From Costus lasius (lineage: Eukaryota; Streptophyta; Magnoliopsida; Zingiberales; Costaceae): a stretch of DNA of 64,000 nt. The notes under the pieces were generated by a model. That model searched no databases. It saw only the letters and a program-made list of their open reading frames with translations, and was not told the DNA's origin. Position 1 is the first letter of the stretch; every line of letters starts with the position of its first letter. Positions 55,401 through 64,000 of the stretch are shown here, in pieces. Where the stretch lies: positions 666,501-730,500 of the forward strand of contig CM050454.1 in assembly GCA_027563935.2 (NCBI GenBank), given 5' to 3'. Both the position numbers and the translations under genes were made by a program.

Positions 55401-58400
55401 TCTCTAGATGTGTGAGCCTCTTCTCTTCTTATTATTTATCTTTCTCTTTCATCTAACTTAGCTGCTCTATTGCTTCTTCTCTGCTTTTTTGTTTTATTAA
55501 TTATCAGAGTATAAACTATTATGGACATTGCTAAGTCTTCAGCTTGTGAGTTAATGGGTATTAGATCACGCCGTTTGTGGTAGAGTTAGTATCCATTACA
55601 ATTGTACATTATAAAACACATTTATGTGCTAAAATGATTGTAAGCGATTAGTTTGTTGAATTAATCAAATTATTGTCTTCTAATCACCTTTTTGTGGAAG
55701 TGTGAGCTTCTCTTTTTTTCCTATTTTCCCTTTATGTATTTTATCTTAGTAGCTTCCTTAATTCCTTCTCTATTGCTTTTCAATATTAGTAACTATTAAG
55801 AGTATAAAACTATTTTGGACATTGTGATGGCAAGATTTAGTGGGTATTATATCATAAGTTTTTGATCAGGTTTGTACTCGTAGTGACTCTATCTTATAAA
55901 ACTCATATAAGCAATAATGTCCTTGTAATTGATAAGTTTATTGAATAATCAAATTTGCCTTCTAATCCCCTTTATCCATAAGTCAGAGCTTCTCTATTTT
56001 TGTGATTTTTCCCTGCCTTCAATCTTGCTCCTCTATTACCATGTCTTTTACTTGCTGGTTAGTGAGCATGAGTTTGTGAGAGGATTAATATTCATTGCTA
56101 TTTTATCTTAAAAAACTCATTCAAGTACTATAGTTCATTTGTATGTTTAATTAATCAAATCATTATCTTTTAATCACCTTTCTCTGGAAGCTTCCTTCTT
56201 CATTCTTTTCCCTATTTTTCTCTCCCTAAATTCTATCTCAGCTGCCCCTCTATTCCTTTGTTTTTGCTCTACTATATCACTAATTACTAAGAGTATAAAC
56301 TGTTGCGGACATTGCTAAGCGTGCATCTTCTAAGTTAGTTGGTATAGATTATGAGTTTTGTGGTAGGGTTAGTATTTATGCTCAATCTTATAAAACTCAT
56401 TTAAGCACTAATTTGCTTGTAATTGATAAGTACTTTGAACTAATCAAAGTTTATCTTCTAATCCCTTTTCTCCTAAAATCAGAGCTTATTCTCTATTTTT
56501 CCTTCTCGGTCTTCAACCTCACTGTTCTATTACTAACCGTTGAAATTGTTGTGAACGTTATTAAGTCTTCTACTTGCCAGTTAGTGGGTATAAGATCATG
56601 AGCTTGTGATAAGGTTAGTATTCATTGATATTGTATCTTAAAAAACTCATTTAAGTGCAAAATTATTTGTAATTGATTAGTTTGTTGATTTAATCAAAAT
56701 ATTATCTTCTAATCACCTTTCTCTAGAAGTACGAGCTTTTTCTCTTCTTATTTATCTTTCTCTATCTTCAGGTCTTAGCTGCTCTATTGCTTCTCCTTTG
56801 CTCTTTTGTGTTAGTAATTTCTAAGAGCATAAACTATTGTGAACATTGCTAAGTCTTCAACTTGTGAGTTATTGGATATTAGATCACGAGTTTGTTGTCG
56901 GGTTAGTATCCTTTGCGATTGTATATTATAAAATACATTTATGTGCTAAAGTGCTTGTGAGCGAATAGTTTGTTGAATTAATCAAATGATTATCTTCTAA
57001 TCACCTTTTTTGGAAATATGAGAGCTTCTCTCTTTTTCCTATTTTCCATATGTATTCTATCTTAGTAACTTTCTCGATTCCTTCTCTTTTGTTTTTCAAT
57101 ATTAGTAACTATTTGGAGTATAAACCATTTTGGACATTGTGATGATCATGATACCACTAAATCTTGCTAAGTGTTCATCTTGTAAGTTAGTGGGTATTTG
57201 ATAATGAGTTTTGTGTTAGGGTTAGTATTCATGCTCGATCTTAAAAAAATTTAAGCAAGAATGTGCTTGTAATTGAGAAGTATGTTGAATTAATCAAACT
57301 TTTATCTTCTAATCCCTTTTTTCCTAAAGTCAAAGCTTATTCTTTCTTTTTCTTATGCCAGCTGCCTCTCTATTACTAGCAGTTTAAACTATTGTGGTCG
57401 TTATTAAGTCTTCTCCTTGCTAGTTAGTGGGTATAAGATCATGAGCTTTTGTAAGTTTAGTATTCATTGCTGTTATAGCTTATAAAACTCATTTAAGTGT
57501 AAAATTGCTTATAATTGATTAGTACATTGATTTAATCATATTATTATCTTCTAATCACCTTTCTATAGAAGTCCATGCTGCTTCTCCGTATTTATCTTTC
57601 TCTTATTAGTAATTACTAAGAGTATAAGCTACGGACATTGCTAAGTCATTGACTTGTGAGTTTGTGGGTATTAGATCATGAGTTTGTGATAGGGTTAGTA
57701 TCCATTGCAATTGTATATTATAAAACACATTTACATGCTAAAGTCTTTGTAAGCTATTAGTTTGTTGAATAAATCAAATTATTGTCTTCTAATCACCTTT
57801 TTTTGGAAATATGAGCTCCTCTCTTTTTTTTTTTCCTATTTTCCCTTGTGTATTCTTAGTAGTTTCCTTGATTCCTTCTATTTTGCTTTTCAATATTAGT
57901 AACTATTAGTAGTATAAACCATTTTGGACATTGCAATGGCAAGATTTAGTGGGCATCATATCTTGCTAAGCATTCATCTTGTATGTTAGTGGGTATTTGA
58001 TCATGAGTTTTGTGTTAGGGTTAGTATTCATGCTCATTCTTATAAAACTCATTTAAGCATCTTTGTAATTGTTAAGTATGTTGAATTAATCAAAGTTTTA
58101 TCTTCTAATCCCTTTCTCCTAAAGTCAATGCTTATTCTCGTTTTTCCTATTTTTCCTTCTCGGTCTTCAATGTTAGCTACCTACTGCTCTATTACTAACA
58201 GTTTAAACTGTTATGGACGTTACTAAGTCTTCTACTTGCTAGAGATCATGAGCTTGTGGTAAGGTTAGTATTCATTGCTATTGTATCTTATAAAACTCAT
58301 TTAAGTGCAAAATTTCTTATAATTGATTAGTACATTGATTTAATCATATTGTTATCTTCTAATCACCTATCTATAGAAGTCTAAGCTTCTTCTCTTCTTA

Positions 58401-61400
58401 TTTATCTTTCTTCTATCTTAGCTGCTCTATTCCTTCTCTTCTGTCCTTTTTTATTAGTAATTACTAAGAGTATAAGCTATTGTGGGCAGGGATAAGTCTT
58501 CAACTTATGAGTTATAGTGGGTATTAGATCACGAGTTTGTAATAGGGTTAGTATCTATCGCGATTGTATATTATAAAACACATTTATGTGCTAAAGTCAT
58601 GGTAAGCAATTAGTTTGTTTAATTAATCAAATTATTGTCTTCTAAATACCTTTATTGGACATATGAACTGCTTTTTTTTCCCTATTTTCCCTTTATGCAT
58701 TCTATTTTAGTAGCTTCCTTGATTCCTTCTCTTTTATTTTTCATTAGGAGTATAAGCCAGTTTGAACATTGCGATGTCAAGATGTAGTGGGTATTATATC
58801 ATAAGTTTTTGGTAAGGTTTGTACTCGTAATGATTGTATCTTATAAAACTCAAATAAGCAATAATGTCTTTGTAATTGATAAGTATATTGAATAATCAAA
58901 TTTGTCTTCTAATCCCCTTTCTCCATAAGTCAGAGCTTCTCTATTTTTCTGATTTTTCCTTGCCTTCAATCTTGCTCCTCTATTCCTTCTCTTTTGCTCT
59001 TCTATATTAGTAACTAATACTGAGAATATAAACTATTGTGGACATTATCATGTCTTTTACTTGCTGGTTAGTGGGCATTAGATCATGAGTTTGTGATAGG
59101 ATTAGTATTAATTGCTATTTTATTTTATAAAACTCATTAAAGTGCTAAGTTACCTGTAGTTGATTAGTATGTTTGAGTAATCAAATCATTATCATTTTAA
59201 TCACCTTTCTCTGGGAGTCTGCATCTTCTCTCTTTTCCCTATTTTTCTCTTCCTAAATTCCTATCTCAGCTACCCCTCTATTCCTTTGTTTTTGCTCTTC
59301 TATATTACTAATTACTAAGAGTATAAACTGTTGCGGTCATTGCTAAGCGTACATCTTGTATGTTAGTGGGTATTAGATCATGAGTTTTAAGGTAGGGTTA
59401 GTATTCATGTTCAATCTTATAAAACTCATTTATGCACTAATATTCTTGTAATCAATAAGTATGTTGAATTAATCAAAGTTTTCTCTTCTATTCCCCTTTC
59501 TCCAAAAATCAATGTATGTTCTCTCTTTTTTTTTCCTATTTTTCCTTTCTGCATCACTGTTTCTAAGAGTTTAAACTGTTGTGGTATTGCCAAGTTTTCT
59601 ACCCTCTTGTTAGTAGGTATTAGATCACGAGCTTATGGTAGGGTTAGTATTCATTGCAATTATATCTTATAAAATTAATTTAAGTGCAAAATTGATTGTA
59701 ATTGATAAGTACATTGATTTAATTAAGTTATTCTTCTAATCACCTTTCTCCAAATTCCAAGCTTCTTCTCTCCTTTTATTATTTGTCCTTCTCTATCTTC
59801 TATCTTAGTTGCTGCTATATTGCTTCTGTTTTGCTCTTTGTATTGGTAATTACTTAAGAGTATAAACTATTATGAACATTGCTTAAATCTTTGACTTGTG
59901 AGTTAGTGGGTATTAGATCACGAGATTGTAGTAAGGTTAGTGATTGTAACTTTTAAAACTTACTTAAGCACTAATGTGCTTGAGATTGATAAGGATATTA
60001 GATTAATCAAATTATTGTCTTATAATCCCTTTCTCTAGGAGTTTGAGTTTCTTCTCTATTTTTCCCATTTCTCCCTCTCTGTCTTTAATCTCAGCTGCTC
60101 CTCTATTCATTCTCTTTTGCCCTTCTATATTAGTAATTAGATAGACTATGAACTATTGTGGATATTGCTAAGTATTCTACTTGTTAGTGGGTATTAGTAT
60201 ATTGAATTAATCAAATTATTATCTTCTAATCCCTTTTCTCCATAAGCCTAAGCTTCTTTCTCTTTTTCCCATTTTGTCCCTCTCTATCTTCTATCTCTGC
60301 TGCTCCCCTATTCCTTCTCCTTTGCTCCTCAATATTAGTAATTTCTTACAGATTAAACTATTATGGGCCTAAGTCTTCTACTTTTAGTTAGTGGGTATTA
60401 AGTCACGAGTTTATGTCAGAATTAGTGTTCATGGAATTGTCTCATATGAAACTCATTTAAGTGCTAAAGTGCATGTAATTGATTATTACGCTGAATTAAT
60501 CAAATTATCATTTTTTAATCATCTTCAAGCTTCTCTCTTTTACCCATTTTCTCCCTCTGTCTTCTTTCTCAGCCACACCTCTATTCCTTCTCTTTTGCGC
60601 TTCTATACTTGTAATTACTAAGAGCGTGAACTATTATAGAACATTATAATTCTTCTCCTTGTGAGTTAGTAGGTATTAGATCACAAGTTCATGGTTGGAT
60701 TAGTATTCGTGGCGATTGTATCTTATAAAACTCATTTAAGCACTAGTGTGCTTATAATTGATAAGTATGTAAGTTGTCTTCTAATATGCTTTCTCCATTA
60801 GTCAAAGCTTCTTCTCTCTTTTTTCTATTTCTCCTTCTATGTCAAATGTCTTCAATCTCAGCTGGTGCTCTATTTCCACTTGTGCTCTATTTCTCACATA
60901 GTATTCATTGTTATTATATATCATAAATCTCATTTAAGTGCGAAATTACTTTTCATTGACTCCCATGCTGAATTAATCAAATTATGGTCTTCTAATCACC
61001 CTTTTATAGAAGTCTAAGTTTCTTCTCTCTTTTTCCTATTTATTCCTCTATCTTCTGTCTCAGCTTCTCCTTTACTAGTAGTATAAACTATTATGGAGAT
61101 TACTGAATCTTCGACTTATAAGTTAGTAGGTATTAGATCATGAGTTTGTGGTAGGGTTAGTATTCATGGCAATTGTATCTTATAAAGTGTTAAGTTGCTT
61201 GTAATTTATAAGTATATCAAATTAATCAAATTATTATGTTCTAATCTCCTTTCTCCTTAAGTCAACTTTTTTTCTCTTTTTTCTGTTTTTCCCTTGGTAT
61301 GTACAATCTGCCTCTCCTTTGCTCTTCTGTATTAGTAATTTCTGAGTATAAACTACTATGGGTATTAGATCACGAGTTAGTAGATATTAGATCACGAGTT

Positions 61401-63098
61401 TATGGTAGGGTTAGTATTCATGGTTATTATATCTTATAAAACTCATTTTTAGTATTAAGTTGTTTGTGATTGATAAGTACGTCGAAATTATCAAATTATT
61501 GTGTTCTATTCTCCTCTCTCCATAAGTTAAAAGTTTTTTTTTTCTCTTTTTCCATTTTTCCTTCGTTGTCTACCGTCTTAGCTGCTCCTTTTTTTCATTC
61601 CTTTTTGCACTTTTATATTAGATCATGAATTTGTGGTGAGGTTAGTATTTATGGCGATTGTAACTTATAAAACTCATTTAAGTTCTAAATTGCTTATGAT
61701 AAGTATGTCAAATTAATCAAATTATTGTGTTCTAGTCCCCTTTCTCTCTAAGTCAACTTCTCTCTTTTGTTTTTCCTTGTTTGTCTACAATCTTAGCTGC
61801 TTCTCTATTCCTTTTGGTTTTCTATATTTAGTAATTAGTATAAACTATTGTGTACAATACTAGATCCTCAAGTGAGCTTATGGATATCACATCTTGAGTT
61901 TGTGGTAGGGTTGGTATTCGTTGTATCTTGTATAACTCATTTATGCCTTCCCTTTTGCTCTTCTATTTCTTTTCTCTGTTACAATTCTCACGAGTCTTTT
62001 GTTGCATTCCTGATGTTTCATGCAAATCACGGTCCTTTTATTCCTGCTGTAATGCCATGACTTCAGAAATACACCATGTAGCCTTGAATTTCATCGTAAT
62101 GTTACTCATACAGTGGTTTTAGCGTTTATAACAGTATCTTTGGGTTCTCGTATTTAATATACCCTTAGGCGGTTTAACTGATGCCATGATTCAAGCCATG
62201 CATAGTATATTTTTCTAGACATTTATTCTTCTGTGCTTTCTTTTTAGCCTTTTACAACTAAATCGAGTATTATTGCAGTCAAACTATATGCTGCTGCAAC
62301 ATACTTAAAACTTTTATGTCCTTATAAATCGGTCTCTTTCGACGTAGATGCCCACAGCGGATTGCGAGGAGAGGAAACTATGGTGCTTTTCTCATGGACA
62401 ATCTTCCTCTCATAAAATTCCTTGTCCAGAACCTATCACAAAATCTTCTAGTCCCAGTCTCATGTAAAATCAGAATATTCCCAAACATACAAGATACATT
62501 AGCATATGCCGGGATGCTTGAAGAGGCCGGTTGCTCTCTTCTAGCAGTTCATGGTCGGACCAGAGAAGAGAAGGACGGGAAGAAATTCCGCGCTGATTGG
62601 GATGCCATCAAGGCTGTGAAAGACTCGGTACGAATTCCTGTGCTTGCTAATGGGAACATACGGCACATGAAAGATGTTCAAGATTGTTTGCGTCACACTG
62701 GTGCTGACGGCGTTCTTTCAGCAGAGTCTCTTCTCGAAAATCCAGCATTGTTTGCTGGATACTGGACGCATAAATCAAGAGAAGATGATGCCGATGAGAT
62801 TGAAAACGATAGGCTATTGGATCAGGCAGATCTTGTGATGGAATATTTGAAGTTCTGTGAGCAATATCCTGTACCGTGGAGAATGATTCGCTCTCATGTT
62901 CATAAGATGCTGGGGGATTGGTTTAGAGTTCATCCTCAAATAAGGGAGGAACTCAATGCACAATCGAAACTGTCTTTCGAGTGGCTCCGTGAAATGGTGA
63001 AGAAACTTAAAGAACTTGGTGGAGGAATCCCACAATATGTGAAGGGCGCCACTGCAAGCAATGATTCATCTAACGAAGCTGCTGCATGCAGTTATTGA
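40445..63098 (+). CDS. tRNA-dihydrouridine(16/17) synthase, DUS1-like, with a 20-kb intron
   Basis: Exons: 40445-40792, 42291-42397 and 62348-63098, 401 aa plus stop, with phases 0 and 2 joining correctly. The enzyme is an FMN-dependent TIM-barrel reductase that converts uridine to dihydrouridine in the tRNA D-loop. [19 protein letters not shown] (69-87) is the FMN-binding entry. [20 protein letters not shown] spans intron 2, with the presumed catalytic Cys153 as the first full codon after the splice. SCKIR (Lys192), HGRTREEK (220-227), NGNI (253-256) and [18 protein letters not shown] (270-287) are the other conserved flavin and RNA-contact segments. A C-terminal helical region follows. Intron 1 is 1498 bp and intron 2 is 19,950 bp. 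An in-frame ATG at 40355 would add 30 residues; ATG 40445 has the better context (GTCCATGGCC after AAACCCTAAC). No coding disruption is seen. Confidence 0.93.
43233..43327. repeat. Short ACCG-type dispersed repeat inserted in the array
   Basis: The unit is broken by AGGTTTAAAATGCCGAACCG followed by a purine-rich stretch. The start resembles the AAGGTTTGAAAAACC text at 43572 and the reverse of the end at 52084. The array resumes at about 43328 with partial units. Confidence 0.45.
44037..45396 (-). pseudogene. Open frames downstream of pol in pararetrovirus copy 1
   Basis: A 182-codon frame starts at 45396, about 25 bases after the pol stop, with a central coiled coil (about residues 115-160). 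Further frames at 44876-44643, 44475-44167 and 44219-44037 appear to continue the same product through frame breaks. An ORF after pol is found in some Caulimoviridae genera (transactivator or ORF4 position) and not in typical badnaviruses. I cannot assign it by motif. Copy 2 keeps only the last part (about 48540-48980). Confidence 0.5.
45421..46865 (-). pseudogene. Reverse transcriptase/RNase H of pararetrovirus copy 1, broken
   Basis: The RT catalytic motif YIDDIL is visible in the open piece 46344-46042. RNase H text follows at about 45850-45430 and ends in a DILSRLL-type tail at a stop near 45421. The N-terminal RT part (about 46865-46400) has several stops and frame changes. Described only as a remnant. 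Confidence 0.8.
46810..47384 (-). pseudogene. Pre-RT polyprotein remnant of pararetrovirus copy 1
   Basis: Overlapping open pieces at 47383-46997 and 47067-46810 lie upstream of RT in copy 1; the second is acidic ([11 protein letters not shown]). They are in different frames, so the region is shifted. It contains an odd GC-only stretch (about 47235-47263) with an 11-G run. Position suggests the part of the polyprotein before RT; no protease motif was confirmed. Confidence 0.45.
47385..48530 (+). pseudogene. Reverse transcriptase/RNase H of pararetrovirus copy 2, broken
   Basis: Open pieces at 47584-47784 and 48042-48362 match, in reverse orientation, the RT of copy 1. The RNase H start (about 48410-48530) has an in-frame stop, and the sequence then jumps to text equivalent to about 44470 of copy 1. 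This copy therefore lacks about 1.2 kb: the rest of RNase H and most of the following ORF. Confidence 0.78.
49080..49393 (+). promoter_or_regulatory. Pararetrovirus promoter, polyadenylation signal and primer-binding site (copy 2)
   Basis: TATAAATA at 49240-49247 is followed by a GAATAAAAG polyadenylation-type signal near 49329-49337. TGGTATTAGAGC at 49382-49393 differs by one base from the Met-tRNA primer-binding consensus. An exact 18-bp duplication (GCTTAGGTATCTATGTGT) lies just before the TATA box. Copy 1 has the equivalent region at about 43606-43930, with a TATAGATA variant, and stops where the primer-binding site should begin. Confidence 0.65.
49394..50155 (+). other. Leader-like and terminal sequence of pararetrovirus copy 2
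   Basis: Non-coding sequence after the primer-binding site. It contains a self-complementary CTTCTCTGAATGAGAAG and, near its right edge, a near-repeat of TTAATCAATCTAAAGGTGT at about 49977 and 50033. The array resumes at about 50156. Confidence 0.4.
50551..51185. mobile_element. Second CACT-ended non-autonomous DNA element, inserted in the array
   Basis: The right end read inward, CACTGGGTTTCCTTGCAAGG, is similar to the right end of the 8211-9048 element. The left end (CCTAGGGTCGATTTTCTTGG) is a weaker inverted match. Like the first element it has a C- and T-rich interior and CACGTGA words near the right end. Monomer sequence flanks it on both sides (TTAGTAATTA and TTGTGGATATTGCTA). Long Pro/Ser/Leu-rich open frames inside are compositional. 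Confidence 0.55.
51712..52084. mobile_element. GC-rich insertion with a 31-bp minisatellite and ACCGG end
   Basis: The array unit is interrupted after CCCTATGTCTT. The insertion has about five degenerate copies of a 31-bp unit (CGCCTGGAGCTTCCGCCTCG plus ACCAGGAGCTC) at about 51770-51915. It then has an ACCGG-rich end with GACCGGTTCATACCGGTCCG and finishes CTTTAAACCATG. The end resembles the dispersed repeat at 1-70. Non-autonomous and unclassified. Confidence 0.6.
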
Positions 63099-63455
63099 TT
63101 ATTAGGCAAATCCATCTACAGCAATTATTAACATGCTTGTTGTCTGAGCGAGCAATATAGCGGCATTAGATGTTGGTAAGTTGATAGAGCAATGACGATC
63201 ATTGATTCCTTTGTATAACACAATACTTGTCATATTGTTGTAGCAAGTACAGTACTGAACATTAGTACACATTACTATTGATTCACTTATCCAGCCACAG
63301 GGATTATATATAATATTTCTGATACTATCTTTGCATATACGATTAAACATACAAGAAACTTTTATATAATATTTCTGATACCATATTTGGATAATATCAA
63401 GAGATGCACTATTGATTCATTTATCCAGCCAACGTTTTAATATGCAAGTTTGTAC
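63099..63455. other. Convergent 3' region between the DUS gene and a minus-strand gene
   Basis: Contains the 3' UTR of the DUS gene and probably that of the minus-strand gene. CCAGCCACAGGGATTATATA-type text and the CTTTTATATAATATTTCTG word recur near 63310 and 63358. No exon seen. Confidence 0.5.
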
Positions 63456-63820
63456 CTTTGGAGTGAGCTCACCCGCAGTTATTTCAGCCCTTCTTTGCCA
63501 TCCATTCCCCACTGATCCAGGAATGTACAAGTACATTACATTAAGGTATGAGCTAATCTGTTATACTAGTTTATAAACAATCAACAACCAATTTGTGAAT
63601 TAGTTCTTAAGAGAAAATTTGAACATGTACCAAAGAAAAAGAATGGTATTTGCTCATCACTACCAGAACCATTCATTTTTTGCATCCACAGCCTTTATGC
63701 TGCTTGTAGCTAAAGGAAGGGTTCTATAAATCGAAGTAAAGTAATTGAGGCATTGAGTCCTCTTTTTAATATGCCCTTCTAAGCTGCTAATACCAAAGGT
63801 ACCAATCTCATGTACCTTGC
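63456..63820 (-). CDS. Unrecognised gene, two exons (partial)
   Basis: Minus-strand exon A (63820-63664) follows TTTTTTTTCAG and ends TTCTG|GTAGTG. Exon B (63552-63456) follows GATTAG and ends CCAAAG|GTACAA. The phases agree (two bases plus one), giving a continuous peptide. Exon A contains HEIGTFGISSLEGHIKKRTQ and NYFTSIYRTLPLATSSIKA. Exon B contains LNVMYLYIPGSVGNGWQRRA and EITAGELTPK. If the last donor is unused, the frame ends 12 codons later at 63417-63419. The composition looks like real coding sequence, but I do not recognise the family. Upstream exons would lie beyond 63820, possibly outside the window. Confidence 0.5.
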
Positions 63821-64000
63821 CTGAAAAAAAATATCCATGACAGTATGAGTAAGAGCATAATGATGGACGCATCTTATCTCAAAAAACAAAGCAAAACAAT
63901 AAAAATTTCCGTAAAATGTTTTGCTTCTCGTCTGGTGCTAAAACTAAAATAGTTAACTTCCCTAAAAATTTCCCTAAGTGTTCAAACTTTATAATTCATA

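Larger units (their letters stand above)
42737..61960 (+). repeat. Intronic tandem repeat array, unit about 250-295 bp, about 40 copies
   Basis: A unit reads, with variation: TTAGTAATTACTAAGAGTAT, AAACTATTGTGGACATTGC, TAAGTCTTCTACTTGTGAG, TTAGTGGGTATTAGATCATG, AGTTTGTGGTAGGGTTAG, TATTCAT then an ATTGTATCTTATAAAACTCA core. TTTAAGTGCTAAAGTGCTTG, AATTGATTAGTATGTTGAAT and TAATCAAATTATTATCTTCT follow, ending in a pyrimidine-rich tract of about 100 nt and AG. The GGGTATTAGATCA anchor recurs at about 51524, 52162, 52443, 52731, 53024, 53275 and 53561. Array blocks: 42737-43232, about 43328-43570, 50156-50550, 51186-51711 and 52085-61960. Units are diverged, so it is not young overall. No coding content and no known satellite name. 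Confidence 0.92.
42398..62347 (+). other. Giant intron 2 of the DUS1-like gene (19,950 bp)
   Basis: The donor reads CTCGG|GTATTT and the acceptor reads CGACGTAG|A. The intron contains, in order, unique sequence (to about 42736), a tandem array, two inverted pararetrovirus copies, further array with two insertions, and about 390 bp of unique sequence before the acceptor. It splits the Gly codon before the catalytic Cys codon. Confidence 0.88.

Noticed and set aside
52085..61960. Possible CRISPR-like regular repeats
   Set aside because: Units are about 285 bp, contiguous and diverged, with no short repeat-spacer structure, in a plant nuclear intron.

Overview
This is nuclear DNA from a flowering plant, most likely a monocot. 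The genes have spliceosomal introns and plant-specific families (a PORR-domain splicing factor, a group IV B-box factor, a plant mitochondrial bTHX protein). Several coding regions have the steep 5' GC-rich to 3' GC-poor gradient common in monocots. I cannot name the genus from sequence alone.

Layout: 1-2255 holds the 3' exons of a GET3A-type tail-anchored-protein targeting ATPase (+). 3361-4794 is an intronless WTF9-type PORR gene (+). 4795-11725 is a transposon-rich spacer with a CACT-ended DNA element (8211-9048) and an internally deleted LTR retrotransposon (9173-11720, minus orientation, target duplication CTAAG). 11953-12585 is an intronless METTL21-like methyltransferase gene (+). 16303-16588 (-) is a mitochondrial ribosomal protein bTHX gene with one extra base in a G run. 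17122-18358 is a solo LTR of the same broad family as the first element. 18879-28342 (+) is a complete 14-exon PHAF1/UPF0183 gene of 423 codons. 33793-34834 (-) is a three-exon B-box transcription factor gene. 40445-63098 (+) is a three-exon tRNA-dihydrouridine synthase (DUS1-like) gene. 63456-63820 (-) holds two exons of an unrecognised gene that converges on it.

The most unusual structure is intron 2 of the DUS1-like gene, 42398-62347, about 19.95 kb. It splits a glycine codon directly before the presumed catalytic cysteine. Most of it is a tandem array of roughly 250-295 bp units, about 40 copies, with signs of higher-order repeats of several unit types. Each unit carries, in the sense direction of the gene, a polypyrimidine tract of about 100 nt followed by AG, like a 3' splice site. 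The array is interrupted by two head-to-head, decayed endogenous pararetrovirus copies (about 43.6-50.15 kb), a second CACT-ended element (50551-51185) and a GC-rich insertion with a 31-bp minisatellite (51712-52084). Both flanking exons are intact and in phase, so the gene appears to tolerate this load.

The genes are ordinary housekeeping or regulatory loci with no operon-like relation. Two serve mitochondrial expression (WTF9-like, bTHX) and one tRNA modification. All calls come from reading the sequence; no database search was run.
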